64,000 nt of DNA, from positions 41,265,200 through 41,329,199 of the forward strand of contig OZ024865.1 in assembly GCA_964017155.1 (NCBI GenBank), read 5' to 3'. A program made the position numbers and the translations under genes. Below are positions 33,862-47,545 of the stretch, one piece after another (the first letter of the stretch is position 1; every line of letters starts with the position of its first letter). The DNA comes from Oasisia sp. SBJ-2009. Lineage: Eukaryota > Annelida > Polychaeta > Sabellida > Siboglinidae. The notes beneath the pieces are model-generated. The model worked only from the letters and a program-made list of their open reading frames with translations, did not search any database and had not been told where the DNA came from.

Positions 33862-35308
33862 GTAAGTTAACGGCAATGTTTATGAGCCAGAGAGAATGCA
33901 GCATTGTCTTGGTTGTGATCTGTTTATAAAGCAGCATTAAAGGTGACATGAACGTAATATTTATATTTAAACCAAGTAAATGACATTCTAATATGTTGCT
34001 ATTTAAATTGGCAGATATAGTCCCTGATAAGTTCTATACTTGGTCAATAGCATTAACTTCAAAGAATATTGTTCAAATCCTTGGTTCAGGCTGTTGATAA
34101 TAGTGAACAAACATTTTACTAGTGTAGTAACAATCATTCCCTAGTGCTACTCTTGTCTGTTGTAACCTAACACCAATCGAAATGCATCATGTAAGATATG
34201 TACAATTATTTAATGATAGAAAATTCACCACATATAACCAGAGATAAGCATTATACATGTGTGAGCAAAAAGTAGTAAACCAGTTTGTTCCACATCATTT
34301 GAACACATGAAATTTCCTTATGTTCATGTTGCCTTGTGCATATACACCTTGTGCATATACACCTTGTCATCTAATACCAGACTACAGCGTTTTGGCACTG
34401 TTTTTCAAGACATACTTTGTTTTTCAGAAAAATCCATACAAACCTGATACTCCTAAATGTTTTTCCAGTCTGGTATTGGATTTTATTATTATCTCTTGAA
34501 AAAATGTTTCCCGAACCATCACATCCAACTTAAAACTGCTAAAATAATTCACACAAAAATGCAACTTTCATACAGACTCTTCAGATGAGTAATGGTCACT
34601 AATTGGGGTCATGCACCAAGATTTTATACCCTAGCACCAACAGTGGACGCCATGTCACGAAAATGACAAGTATAGCCATCTTGTGTCACTGGTGCACATC
34701 CATTAGAATGCACCAACTAGAAAATAATTTTTAAGCATACTGCATACTTAATAATAACGAATACAGCATCTGCTTGAGGCGTGTGCATAGCCATGTTCAC
34801 TTGCGTTTACTTCACATAAACGTTGTCACAATGGGTGTTTCTTGGGCAGACAAAATGTGTTGGTAAAAGATTATCTGTGTCCAGATAAAATGAACACCAT
34901 AACCTAACTAATATTCCATTGCATGTGTGTGTTACGTGTGTGTGTATGTGTTAACCAATGTTTCTTTGAATGGATATGTATGTGTGTGAGTATTACCAAA
35001 TCTTTCATTGTGTGTATTTGTGTATTTATTTGTGTTAACTAACTTTTCATTGCATGTGTGTTAACTACACTTTTATTACATATGTGGTAACTAGTCTATC
35101 ATTGCATGTGTGTTATCCATCTACAGAAGCACAGCCTGTTAAGATGTCGTTCACCCCTTTTTAGAAACTAGAGACAGCTCTTGAATGAGGATTAATTATA
35201 ATAATAAACTTTATTTAATCCGTAAAGTAGGATGACTTTACTAAGACCATGTATACTTCTGTATAGTTAATTGGTGAATTTGAGCATCATAGTTTGTTTC
35301 CCTTCAGG
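33862..35308. other. Intergenic or intronic, no supported gene
   Basis: Contains degenerate repeats of GCATGTGTGTTAACTA (about 34918-35115). No coding signal. Confidence 0.4.
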
Positions 35309-35576
35309 CAATTCAGGAGTGCATGGCTGGATGTCAGCGCATCTACCCATCGTGCTGAAATGTTTGAAGTATGTGAAGACACGGAAACAGGGAGACAGAG
35401 GGTACCCAACAAGAAGAGTGGGACTTCTTTAATACTACAAATATCAGAGAGTTGCAGACATTCAGAAATCTGTGGCTCATCCACAATCGAAAGTTGAGAC
35501 TTATTTACTGAATATCATATGGTGCCACCTACTTATACAATGCTTACTGGAATGAACTGTGTTTCGCTAAGAAGGG
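35309..35576 (+). pseudogene. Decayed exon-like sequence of unknown family
   Basis: It follows a good acceptor (TTGTTTCCCTTCAG at about 35295-35308) and ends near a donor (GGGTAAGC at about 35574). One frame starts AIQECMAGCQRIYPSC, reminiscent of cysteine-rich extracellular modules. The same frame resumes at 35404 with TQQEEWDFFNTTNIRELQTF and later ISYGATYLYNAYWNELCFAK, but is broken by several stops, including TGA at 35509. Other frames are open in parts. The pattern suggests a once-coding exon; identity is not established. Confidence 0.25.
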
Positions 35577-36574
35577 TAAGCACAAAAATATTCAAATGAA
35601 TTGATATTTGTTGCAGAAACATTTACGAAAGTTTATCTTTATATGGTTTCACTCATATAACATTGGTTATTTTTTGGTGTGACTGTTGGTTTTTATTGCC
35701 CATCCCAGTGCAAACGAGGACTATGGAGAGTATGTCTCATTCAACAACAAAAACGTTGCATTAACTGGCTTCAATCAACCTGAACATTCTGATTCGTCAA
35801 TACTGTCATTCTTCGTTTTTACATATAATTTGTGCGCTGTAAGAGACGACATACTTTCCGTTGTATGTAACTGACAGTTGAATACATTATTTTACATTTT
35901 CAATTCAAACTTAATTTATTATCGGTTTAGATGTATAGACAATATAATGTCGTGTAGTGTTGAATTTGTATTACATATATATAGTATAATACTTGTACTT
36001 CGTATGTATATTGTAAATAAACTGTGAAACGCACTAGAGTTCTTGTTCGTGATGTAGCCACTGTGTAATACACATTACATTATGCCTGCTAAGCATACAC
36101 ATTCCTGAAACTTATGAATGTCAGATACTGTCTTTACAGTATGTTTGCTTTTATTGGCACACGTTCCACCCATATGTATCGTTTTAATTTATATTATTAT
36201 GACTTATAGTTATATACATGTATACATGTAATGGTTGATATCTATTTTCACCAATATTTGCAAAGAAAATATTATGCCTATTTGCTATGCTTATTTGTAA
36301 TTTTCCTACCATATGTGTCGAAACAGACAGTGTAAGAAGACTCACTCCTTCGTTTATTTATATTTGTGCTCAAACGTTCAAACCTACTCAACGTTTCTAT
36401 ATTGGTATGATTTTGGTCATCTGATAGTCTTACATAGTAAAGTTAATAGAAATTTGAGAGCGTATTTTTTGGATTTTTTTATTAGATGTTTACACAATTA
36501 ATCTCATACATTCAAGGACATAAGTTATTAATAAAGATTTACTTCATTTAACTTAACGTCATTTTGTACACAAT
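35577..36574. other. Intergenic, no supported gene
   Basis: AT-rich. Only short unsupported open frames. Confidence 0.5.
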
Positions 36575-36896
36575 TATGACCGATCCACTTCGTATATTAC
36601 AACATTAGAAACTAGAAGATTAAGAGGAGACCTAATAGAAGTTTTTAAGATATTGAATGGATATGAAGATATTGATAGCAACATTTTTTTTCAAACAAAA
36701 AGAAGGTAGTGTGACAAGGGGGCATAATGCAGCGTTAGTCAAGCCATACTCTAGATTAGATAAAAAAAGAAAATTCTCCTCCCAGAGAACAATAACTGAT
36801 TGGAATAATTTAAGTCATGATTGTGTAAATGCCAGCAGTGTAAATATGCTTAAAAATAAAATTGACAATTCTCTGGCAAGGGCGGGCTATACCTAA
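36575..36896 (+). pseudogene. Non-LTR retrotransposon ORF2 C-terminal fragment
   Basis: From 36575 the frame reads LETRRLRGDLIEVFKILNGY and then EDIDSNIFFQ. After a frameshift in the T/A-rich run at about 36690-36700 another frame continues with GSVTRGHNAALVKPYSRLDK, FSSQRTITDWNNLSHDCVNA and SVNMLKNKIDNSLARAGYT, ending at TAA. This is the classic LINE tail (RRLRGDLIEVFKIL, RGH, F-S-Q-R-T-I-x-D-W-N-x-L, N-x-L-K-N-x-I/L-D). Upstream polymerase domains are missing, so it is a fragment. Confidence 0.75.
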
Positions 36897-38346
36897 GTTG
36901 AACACTTAAATGTTTTAGAAATTATTTTAATACTGATTAAATTATTTATTCATATATTTATTTTAATTCATTTATAAACAATTATGTTATTGTAGGATAT
37001 TTTATGTATAAAATAACTTTCTAACATTAATAGTGTTGACCAAACTATTATTGTGTTGTGGAATAATAACAGCTACTATAGTGTCAAACAGTCCGTGATG
37101 TGAGCGATAATATGATATTTACCGTTTCATAATCAAATACACGTCTTGTCCCGTAGCTACTGTTACGTTTTCTATTTGATCACATCTGAATTAACTACAT
37201 ACATTAATACAGACCACCAGACAATCGATAACTTCGCCTTAATTCATAATATTTGAAGGTAACTTATGTTGTTGTTGATTTCGGGAAGCAACCGCAGCGG
37301 TGACGCCACCTTGCGGATTATCTCGCTGCTTCCATGAATCTGCATAGATTAGGATGTAAAAATATACAAAGGACTACAAATTTGATATACGTATATTGAC
37401 AATTGTTATGCATCGCATCAGGTACAATAGCATTTCAACAGAGTTATAGCACCGTTTTATTAAATGTCTAAGTTCACTGGGCGTAGATATATCAGATTTA
37501 ATTTTTGAAAGGACACACCACAATTCCACCTGACCGTTGTGTGGTAGGTATATATGAAAATTATGTTGTTTCGTTATTTGCAGTTCCACTGTTCCTATAT
37601 TTGATGTGGGGCTCCGTTACGTGACCAGGATACAGGTTCTCCCTCCCTTGCGGAACAGTGGGTAAGTGGACCCTACGGCTGGGTACCAGTCTTCAGCTGT
37701 GGGAGGTCGGGAGGAGTCTTTGCGCCATGTCAGTTCATTCTGATTATGTCTGGGAGCAACCATTGGGAAGTTCCGGTTGACATGCACACCCGTGTGTGTG
37801 CATGGAGGCCGTCTCTCAGAGTCTCTGCTATACTCCGAACCCTCTCTTTTGTTATTTTTTTCTGTTTTTATTCGAGGATGGTGTTAAGTGCCAGTAGCGT
37901 AGGCACAATAATTTTCAATAATTTTCATCAATGTGAACTTTATAAACTAGCTACATTGCATGTATTTTCTGGAGATATGAAATTTTCATCTATGTGAAAT
38001 TTATAAATGACAAGTTTGAACTATGTTTTCATCACGGAAGGTGGAATGTTGTTGGAATTCAAACGGTGTCAAGGATGCAACATACGCTAATTGGTATATA
38101 AACAAAGTTGCATGCATAATATATAAACAAAGTAACGTGTATAATACGATCGGCATGCTGATTCAACAAAAGGAACCATTTTGACTGATAACGTTTTGCG
38201 TTCAATTATGTCAACAATGCTGTGTCTTGATAGATAGAATGCAATGGTACTATTTTGCGGTTCAATGTTTCTGTACCGTGATATAATTGGAAACAAAAAC
38301 TATAATGCGTTTTCACAGTTTATTAACAGAAGATAAACAAAATACA
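36897..38346. other. Intergenic, no supported gene
   Basis: Includes a short direct repeat ATTTTCATC(A/T)ATGTGAA at about 37920 and 37981. No coding signal. Confidence 0.5.
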
Positions 38347-38415
38347 AGTATTACAGTAACACAAAGCATAAGTATTACTGTGACACAAAGTATAAGTATT
38401 AGAGTGTATTGTTCT
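38347..38415. repeat. 24-bp tandem repeat, about 2.5 copies
   Basis: AGTATTACAGTAACACAAAG then CATA (38347), AGTATTACTGTGACACAAAG then TATA (38371), and a partial third from 38395. Confidence 0.85.
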
Positions 38416-38906
38416 AATACATTTTAAGATATGTAGTCTGCAGCAACCAACAGTACACAAGTTCATATTCAGGCTCGCGTCACTTCCGTTGCGAATCGGA
38501 ATGTGCAATCTAACTTGTTATCGACACATTGCAAGGTATATATATATTCGTATCGTCAGTAGCATACGAATAGCAGCAATTATTTTAACACAAACATGAA
38601 CATAATGAACTATTCTTATCATTAGAGTACAACATAAACATGGTAATCATGCCACGCGACATTTATGTCATCTAAATTGTTCAGAACATGCATGCAAGAC
38701 TCATGATGACAACACGTTAGCACAACTCAAATGCTGTCCATTCACATAACCGGTATCCACAAGCTTGCTGTGTTATGTTGTAAACATGTTCACGGGTAGA
38801 TTAATCACAAACCTTAAATCCCGGTTAATATTATCCACAAGTGAGTAAGCGCAATTTGTGCAATTTTCTGAACAGCCACGTTGTACTGTATTAATCATTC
38901 CAATTA

Positions 38907-39008
38907 AACGTAAACTCCGTGATTGATAAACGTCCGTGTTTGGTAAACATCCGTGTCTGGTGAACATTCGTGCTTGGTAAACGTCCGTGATTGATAAATG
39001 TCAGGTGT
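38907..39008. repeat. 17-bp tandem repeat (TGGTAAACGTCCGTGTT), about 6 copies
   Basis: Five copies are exactly 17 bases each from 38924 (38924, 38941, 38958, 38975, 38992), with a decayed copy before them. Confidence 0.9.
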
Positions 39009-39776
39009 TTCAAATCGTTACTGTGTTACCACACTCGCAGGCTTGACAAACAGATCGTCTGCATCCGCGTGGCCCATACTATTTTCTCCGGAAGGCACGA
39101 CTACTAGAACCAGTGTAGCAGCGCCAAGTGACCACCACTCCTCCTGCAATGGAATAGTCCATCATAAGGGAGATATCTCAGTCATAACATATATGTCATA
39201 CAACGCGAAGCAGGATGGAATGTTCACAAGGGAACAAATAGAACTAAGATGAAATACTCCCTATTTAAAGTTAAACACACTCTAAAAGTACACATATATA
39301 GACGTGTGTACTCCAAGCGTACGTCTATGTACTGACAGTATACCCTAATTTGACAAGTGGGACCATCCTGCAATACAGCAGACAGAGAAATTACGCAATA
39401 CTTGCGGCTCCGGAGTTGTGGGTAAGCCCAGCCCATGTTAGGTAATATCGCACCCGCTGTCTAACCAACTAACAATATAGCGTCTGACAATTAGTGCCAC
39501 AAAGGTCGTATGGCGGGGCAGGGCAGGGCATGGCACCAATTTCGAAAGGAAATAACTTAGTGTGAGTTTCCAAAAATATGTAATATTGTATAATGCAATG
39601 ATTTCAAACCAGAGCGCATGCACTTATAACACCACATGCACAATCCTACTATTATCGTTAAATGCACAAAATGCAAATCACCACACATCAAACACATCTC
39701 TCACATGTACACATTCATTCACGATGTGTATAATCGCACTCACCCATGCAGAAACACACGCCTGCACTCATGCATG
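39009..39776. other. Intergenic; holds one copy of a 25-bp dispersed repeat
   Basis: 39587-39611 is identical to 41324-41348 (begins TGTATAATGCAATGATTTCA), same orientation, 1.74 kb apart. No gene seen. Confidence 0.6.
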
Positions 39777-39843
39777 CAGCAATACACGCACGCATGCACG
39801 CATGCACGCATGCACGCATGCACGCATGCACGCATGCACGCAT

Positions 39844-39915
<72 letters not shown>
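39777..39915. repeat. (ACGCATGC)n, (ACGC)n, (AC)n compound microsatellite
   Basis: Octamer units to about 39845, tetramers to about 39877, then AC dinucleotides. Confidence 0.96.
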
Positions 39916-39917
<2 letters not shown>

Positions 39918-40169
39918 ACCGTCCTATCTATACATGTATTTGAACTTATGTACTTAGTGCTTGCATAATCGCCAGGGGGCAGCACATATCGCCACCCTCA
40001 ACTATGTGTCTATAGATGCTGGAGGAAAATATGATACCATACTTAATTGTTTTTATTTTATTTTATGCACAATTTGATAAAGTTACGAGATTTCTAAAAT
40101 AGGAAAACTACTGACTAAAAAAGTAAAGGACATTTATTCATGTTTTATCTGAATTGCTTTTACAGACAA

Positions 40170-40231
40170 ATTGATTAATGAGTTCAATGGCTAAGGACTA
40201 ATTGATTAATGAGTTCAATAGCTAAGGACCA
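40170..40231. repeat. 31-bp tandem duplication
   Basis: ATTGATTAATGAGTTCAATG and the following 11 bases are repeated once, with two or three differences. Confidence 0.9.
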
Positions 40232-41811
40232 TGTGCTGGCACTGCCATCTGGCGGGGTCGAACTGATGGTGACACCAAGAAACCAACAAATTGTATCTTC
40301 TTCTTCCGGAAATTGTTACTTGGAGACCGCTGAAAAAGAAGATTTAATTTGATCAAGACATTTCAAAATTATAGCTACTCCCTTCTGAAGGAGACAACTA
40401 AAAGTTAGTGAAACTTCACAAATAATTATACAATAATATGAATTATTATATATGGACAGTTTAACATGAAGAGCCGTGGCAGCTTATGTATTATTTACAT
40501 ATTTAAACAATTTCACTGGGTAACATACGTCTTATAATATAACATTAACTTACAAAATACATGCCAACAAATTTGCATGATATACAGTTTTAATGGTTTC
40601 TTTATGTGGCAGCGTTACTTTCTGTTACTCTTCATTAGTCAATGTGTCTCGTTAGTAACTTAAAGCTTCCATATGCCAATTTGGTCTGTGTGCGTATAGT
40701 ACGTAAAAATAGACGTGCATTTTACATGCGTCAGTAATTTTGACAATGGACTGTACACGGAATTATAGGAATGTACTGACAATGAACTTGACGCTATTTC
40801 CACCACTGAGTCTTAGAATATTACAGACAAGCAATCTAACCTTAGATCTAAATCAGGTCTAAAATGCTATTGTAAATGCAGTGCCCATTTAAAGTAAAAA
40901 TAATAGATGCAAATCTACTTGGTATAAATAACTATGTTTGTTAATATTAGTTATGAAGAAGACGAACAAATACTATTCTTTTTGTTTTGTTTTATAAGTT
41001 GCACACACATAACTATGCAGTTTGTTTCCTGGCATTATATTTGAACATGACCATAATTGTAATAAATAATCATATAAACGTATATTAAATACTTGGTATT
41101 ACCGCTACTATGATCAAAACTAATGGGTTTAAAGAAGATAATTATGATCGTTAGCGTTTACTTACTTTATTATTAAGTTATTAATATATTTTATTATATA
41201 TATTATTTTATTTTTTCTATTTATTGCTGATAATTTTAGCTTATGAACTAGGATTTTTAGAAGCGTTATTTAATTACGTATTTATTATCATTTAACGTTT
41301 CGTCTTTACGCGCAATTATAAACTGTATAATGCAATGATTTCAAACCATGTGTATGTGTTACAATGTATTTTATGCGCCTCTGAGAGGAAATGTTTCCGG
41401 ATATACGGCGTTTACAAATACAAATTATTATTATTACAATGGCGAATGTCTGTGTATAATGGATTCATATTCAATGTTCCGTATGGAATGGAATGTGTGA
41501 CCTAGAGTGGCTGTAGCGTTGATATTTCCGAGAAATGTTAATGCATAGGACATACACATACAGATATGTAATAGTTTCATTAATAATATTGTTCAAAAAC
41601 ATTGCTATATGCATTTTCTAACTAAATAAATGGCCTAGTGGTTGCGACATTTAATTTGTACTGCGTTTGACCATTTTTTTATATTTATATATGAATATTG
41701 CCAGTTCTTGTAGGCATTTCATGCCATATTAAATGTGGCCTCTAAGTAGTGTAATGTGACATCGTATGTATAACATCACTAAAAACTATAGTGGTAGGGC
41801 CTATACAATTG
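40232..41811. other. AT-rich intergenic DNA, no supported gene
   Basis: Second copy of the 25-bp dispersed repeat at 41324-41348. Nothing else recognised. Confidence 0.5.
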
Positions 41812-41846
41812 TAATAATGTGTGTACCACAGACGTCGTATTATTAT
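41812..41846 (+). repeat. Left member of a 10-kb-spaced inverted repeat
   Basis: 23 bases at 41820-41842 (TGTGTACCACAGACGTCGTA then TTA) are the perfect reverse complement of 51819-51841. Similarity extends to about 35 bases. No longer arm is seen. Confidence 0.7.
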
Positions 41847-42436
41847 CATTATTTCATTAGGTAACGTTAATTTGATGACAGACAAACTATGTCGTCCATA
41901 TAGGACTTCTATTACTCACACAGAAACGTACTTCCACCTGAAAAAATACGTTTGATTACACGTAATATTATAATCAGTTTGCGGGCGCTTGAAGAGACAC
42001 TGCAAAAAAGATGAACAACGGAATGTTAACTTTTTACAACCTCGCTCGAAACGATTATCCCAGACCTTCTACAGGACTCTGCGACGTATAACTCTGCCTT
42101 CACGGTACTGCGTAAAGCAATGTCTGCGTGTCGCAATACATAAGAGATGTAATTTGAAGAGAACCTTTTGGAAAATGTGTAGGAGAATCAACGTACAGTA
42201 GTGTTCAGCTTAAAAAGCCACCAGCCACAGTGTCAGAATAACGTAAAATATTCTTAAAACAAATATATATTACAATTGGTGAATAACCAACTTGACTTTC
42301 GGCTAGGAGAACAACTGCAGAACAAATGGTAACATCATAAAATCAACTTCATTAACCTGAAAAAAAAAAAACTTAACTTATTGTAAATATATTAAACTCT
42401 AAAGCCATGGAAAGTATAAACAAAGAAAAATACATA

Positions 42437-42530
42437 TATATCTAACAGCCTTCATCGATTTCAAGAAGGCTATCGACAAAACATTCGGAATGAGAACATG
42501 AAACATATTTCATAAAGTTGGCAATGATAC
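42437..42530 (+). pseudogene. Reverse-transcriptase motif fragment (LINE)
   Basis: CTAACAGCC onward reads LTAFIDFKKAIDKTFGMRT, then a stop, then NIFHKVGN. FIDFKKAFD is the motif A region of many L1/RTE-type reverse transcriptases. Only about 30 codons are recognisable. Confidence 0.45.
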
Positions 42531-42550
42531 TAACAAAAAGCGACCATAGA

Positions 42551-42604
42551 CATAATCGTGACATTTACATAGCGCTATTCCTACAGCTCACAGCGCTGTA
42601 AAAA
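42551..42604. repeat. AGCGC-motif SINE-body fragment
   Basis: GACATTTACATAGCGCTATT...CAGCGCTGTAAAA resembles the TTTATTTGTATAGCGCCCGA block at 59.64 kb. Confidence 0.35.
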
Positions 42605-42845
42605 CGTTCTTGAAAATAGTGCCCACTACAATTTCCGCCTGACCGACAAACTTCCTCGTTATATACGTATGTCTCATACGTGGTACTGTATAAGTATTGT
42701 CACACTGATTGCGCATCAAGTGAACACTTTGCAGGTTATCTGTTTATGTTTGAAAGAGTTTCGACGGAGCACGGAACCCTTGGAGAAACCATGAGAATAT
42801 ATACGCAAATCGGAAATATTCCATCTTTCTTCATGGTATTCACAA

Positions 42846-44175
42846 AGAACATCCTCAAATATAGCATACCAGAAAAGACCATCGTTCCGACCATACGCTT
42901 ACCAACTAACACGACAACACATTTTCGACTGCTAGAAAAACGTCACTGTTCGCTGATGCTTGCCGTTTGATCACGTGCGTGCTATTTCAACAACACTTTC
43001 GGAAAACTGGCCAATCACGTAACAGAAAACGTTGGCCAAAGTACTGAAATAATTAAGCCATCTTTGCCACAGCCAGTAGGAATAAGACTTGTCGACGGAA
43101 AGAATGTGAAAGAAACATCCGCGTCGCGGACATCAGGATAACTGCAAATGTATGAGCTAAATACATGCGTAATCATTGTAGAGGCTGAAACGGTGAAGTG
43201 AGCTCACGTTTTGTCTTGGCTAGTACCAGTTGGAGAATACAAATCAAATCCCTGAATGCCTAACTATCTTCCAAAGGACGCCAAACACAGTTCACTTCGC
43301 ACTGATATTAGTGATTGGCATGTTATGTTTCACCTCAAAATATACCTAGCATGTATGGTGCACTAAATACTACCAAATATAACGGTCCCAGTTAAAGTTA
43401 GGATTATGAGTATGGTTAGTAAGTTATGGTTAGTAGGGTTAGTGTTAGTAATAATCCCAACCAGACTGTATCGCCAATATTTAGTGCACCACACATGATT
43501 GATATTTTTAAAGATGAAACATAATGCTAATCCTGAACATTATCATCTGCCTCGAGGAAATCGCTCACAAGTAAATACAACTTCGTTCAAAACGGTTGGA
43601 TCCGATATTGACTCATGTTACCATCTGAAATACAAATTGCTTGTGATCGATGGAGTATCTGTCACCGTAGAATATTTCGGGAGCCAGTTGTGAAATTTCT
43701 CTACTCGATGATGACTATGTATGAATCGCATAGTGCATAATGCAAGTGTTTCTGTCGCACAGAACGTTTTGAAATGGGAAACGATAAAATACATCAACTC
43801 AAATGTTTAGTCTCGATCACAGGCTACCCACATCAAAACTGAAATCTATTTCCACCTGAAAGACGAACCGTCTGCATGCGTTCGATGACACCCACTCTGT
43901 GCCAACAACCGACCAATTTGACGACGTAACAATCGCATGGCCCTGTTCACTGAAAAACAAACCGCCTCGGCAGCCTGAGACATATGCAGAACGGCATGAG
44001 TCAATTAGAGGCAGTCCACCGATGAGCAGCCAGATTCTCTTGGAGAGCCTATAATTACAGAACACCAGGATATGTATATGTGATATACTGAAGATATATA
44101 GATTTACGTGAGAAAGCCTTCAAGCAATAAGGAAGAACAACTGCCTTTGTCTCTCACAAAATCAATAGCGGGAAC
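42846..44175. repeat. Segmental direct duplication, copy 1
   Basis: Matches 48929-50304 in the same orientation with many substitutions and indels. Good anchors are AGGATTATGAGTATGGTTAG (43402), CAAGTAAATACAACTTCGTT (43569), AATTACAGAACACCAGGATA (44051) and TTTGTCTCTCACAAAATCAA (44144). No coherent coding frame is conserved between copies. Confidence 0.88.
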
Positions 44176-45245
44176 GAAACAAATTGCTTGTGGTCGTTGG
44201 AGTTTCTGTCATCCATAATTTATTCGAGAGGAAGTTCTGAAAATTGGTTGCTGGAAGAAGAATCACGCCATAAAGGGATGCATTTTAGCCATGATATCAT
44301 CCCAATGGTGGAAATGCCCTGCTATCAGTAATAGCATCCTGTGGAAGCTACTAACCTACCTCCGAAAGAAAGACAACTATTTTCCGTACGGTATCTGAAC
44401 ACCAAGTGATGCATGTGCTGACACAGAATGACATACGCTTATCTTTCAGAATGGTTGGTCCCGATGATGACGATCCAGGAAATTTAAGCTTGCCATAAAT
44501 ACAAACAGTATGTTTCAGATTACGTAGACCTATTGCGAGGAACTGGTGCTCATAACTGTGCACGTATTAATAGAACGTTCTATGACAGGCCTGCGAGAAG
44601 AACAAACGTCGTTCAGTTCAGTACTGTTCGTTTCCCACGGCCAACTGTTCCTTAATTGATGAATATTATTGTTCTGCGAGAAAACTAAGCTCATTTCGGA
44701 ATTCCAGGCAACGGCTTGGAAAATAACTCTAACTCAAGGACGACGTTTTCTTTCCGTAGATGAATTTTTGTACCATCGCACATACATATAACATGCACAT
44801 ACATCTGCAAAAATCCTAATCGCTAAATGACCTATAAGTAAACAAAACATAATTAATGTGTTGGCGCCGACGTTCAAATGTTATATTATCTGCTCTCATA
44901 ACGGACAAGACTTAGTTTTAAGCCTACCCGGATGCTCCTCGTATAAGTAATGAACGAAATAGTGCGGCAGACCCGTACGATTACATGAGTCATGCTCCCC
45001 CGACTTACGACCTACCTGACTTATAGTGCTGCTAGAAATGGATCACCTTATATAATTTATTTTTAATTAGAAACGGCAATGTCCAAAATGAGTTCCATGG
45101 TATGTTCAAAGAGCATTTCAATGCAGCTAATAGATTGTGCGTTGGTGAAAGTCAGAATGAAAGCAATGGTGAACGTGATGACGACGATGATGGGACATTT
45201 CAAGTAGATACATATGAAGGTGTTTATTACTTGAGACGCTAGGAA
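44176..45245. other. Intergenic, no supported gene
   Basis: Sequence between duplication copy 1 and the purine-rich region. Nothing recognised. Confidence 0.5.
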
Positions 45246-45249
45246 AACA

Positions 45250-45682
45250 GCGAGAAGCGACGAGTGGAACAGAGCTAGACAAACAGAGGGAAGAGAGCTA
45301 GACCAATGGAGGAAATGACAGGAAAAAACTAATGGAAGAAGGATGGGATGAAGAATAGGACTAACAAAAGTTAGAATGAGACAACGAAGGTGGTAATAAG
45401 AAGAATAGCGTGACGGAGAGGGAAAAGGAGATGAAAAGGATAGGTAGAAGGCGAGGAAGAAGGTGTGGAAGGAAAGAAAGGCCGAGAGGAAGAACGAGCA
45501 AAATAATGAAAGGAAGGGGAGAAACGAAATATGGAGAAGGACGAATGCTGAAAAGAGAAAGAAAAGAAGAAACGGAGGGAGCAGAAGTTGGCAAGATAGG
45601 ACGAAAGAGAGGAAGAAAGAATGGAAGGAAATAATGGATGAGAGGACGAAGTACAGGATAACGAGAAGAAAAATGAATGAGG

Positions 45683-45728
<46 letters not shown>

Positions 45729-46294
45729 CGAGAAGAAGGAAAAACGAAGAAGATGAAGGACCAGAGGAAGGATATGAAAAACAAGAGGAAGAGTGAGAAG
45801 ACGAATTGTAGTTAGAACAAGAGAAGGAATGCAAAGAAGAAGGAGACGAATTGATAGAAAGAAAAACTTGAATAACTGTAGGATGGCGATAATGAACAAG
45901 TGGAATTTTTGGAAAGAGCATAAGAAAGAGAGGAAGAACGAGACGAAGAATGAAAATAAGAGAAGAAGAGCAAAATGGAGAAGGTGAGAAGAATGAACAA
46001 AATTACATAAAGGAAGGGAATGATGAACAAATGGTCAAGGATAAGGATACTTTGATTTCTTCAACGGCATTTAAACAAATACAGGTCTTGTGAGAAATAT
46101 AGTATACCTGTATGCACACAAACATGAAACCTGACATAATATTGTATAACAGTTGTCATAGTGTAAAATATAGACACAACTTTAGATATAACGTCAGCAA
46201 AACATACATTTCGCGAAAAGGAGACAACAAAATTCCTGAGGGATGGGACTCGCTAGTAAGACCAAACTGACTGAACATGTGGAAGAACGACAGG

Positions 46295-46342
<48 letters not shown>

Positions 46343-47545
46343 ATAATAAGAACTAGAACGAGAGAAGGAAAAGACCAGGAAAGAGAAGAAGTACGATAAG
46401 AAATTGGAGAGAAAGAACTAGAAAGGTAGGGCAAAGAAGGAGAATGATATGAAGAACAGGAGGAAGAACGAGATGAGAAATTACAGAATGAAAGAGAGGA
46501 TGAAGGAAATGAAGAAGGAGTAGAAGAAAAAAAGACGGAGGCAGATAGGGAAACGTGGATAAGAACGACAGGTAGAAAGAGAGGAGGGGTGAATGAATGG
46601 AAGAACGCAAAATATAGAATGAATTCAGGCATATAATACTGACATACGTAACAATAGTAAAAATGTGAACTATGCAATACAACTGAAGATTATATTTATC
46701 CAAAAAAATATTTGTCATCAAAGGAAAGAAAGAAATTGTTGTAGGGCAGTAAAATCTCAATAAGATCAATCTAACTGTAAAATGGAAGAGTGATAGGAAG
46801 ACAGAGATAAAAAACAAGTTACTTGAACGAGAGAAAGTGTAAAGAAGAAAGAAACAGAAGATGGGGAAAGGAAGAAGGAGAACAACAAGAATTGGAAGGA
46901 CGAGAAGTAGAAAGAGAGTAAGAACGAGAGGAAGATGTTGAACACGGAGAAGGAGAGAGAGAAAGGGAGAAGCACAAGACCACGAGGAATGAGAAGATGA
47001 ATGGGAAGGAATGAGAGAACGCTAGGAAAAATGACAAAGAGTGAAAGAAATATATAATGTATGAACAAAAAGAATAAGGAGAGGAAAATAGTAGAAAAGA
47101 AGTAGAAGATATGAAGTAGTCGGGGAAAGTAAAGAGACGAAGGATTGAGGAAGGCATGGGAGAAGGAGAGGAAGGAAGAGAGAAACAACAGATGGGAAAC
47201 GAGAGAAAGAACGAAAACAGGAAGAAAGCCAAGAGAAGGAAACAAGAGAAAGAGGAAGAGGACTGGATAGTGGAAGATGGGGATGGTGGAGAAGAAAGAG
47301 AGTGAGCGCGCGATAGAGGGCGAGGGATGGAGAACATTGAACAAGAAAGGGAAAGAGGAAGATAGGAAGAACGAGAGGATGATGGAAATGAAAGGCAATT
47401 TGAAGACAGAGGAAGAGTGGATGATGCAGGAGAACGAAACGAAAACATAGAAAGGAAGAAGATGAGAACAGAGAGGGAATGAGAGGGGAATCAATAGAAG
47501 AAGAACAAGATGAAGAAGAATAATAAGATGGACAAGGAGGATGTT
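45250..47545 (+). repeat. Purine-rich domain (A/G on the plus strand) in two blocks
   Basis: 45250-46010 and about 46290-47540 are almost wholly A and G on the plus strand, with recurring GAAGAACGAGAGGAAG-like words, a (TA) tract at 45683-45724 and a (GA) tract at 46298-46338. The long minus-strand frames (F, L, S-rich) and plus-strand frames (R, K, E-rich) follow from this composition. Such tracts can form intramolecular triplexes (known property). Confidence 0.85.

Noticed and set aside
39968..40252. CTCF-like sites (CGCCAGGGGGCAGC at about 39970 and a reverse match near 40238; others near 7074, 35521 and 61946)
   Set aside because: With one or two mismatches allowed, several such matches are expected by chance in 64 kb.
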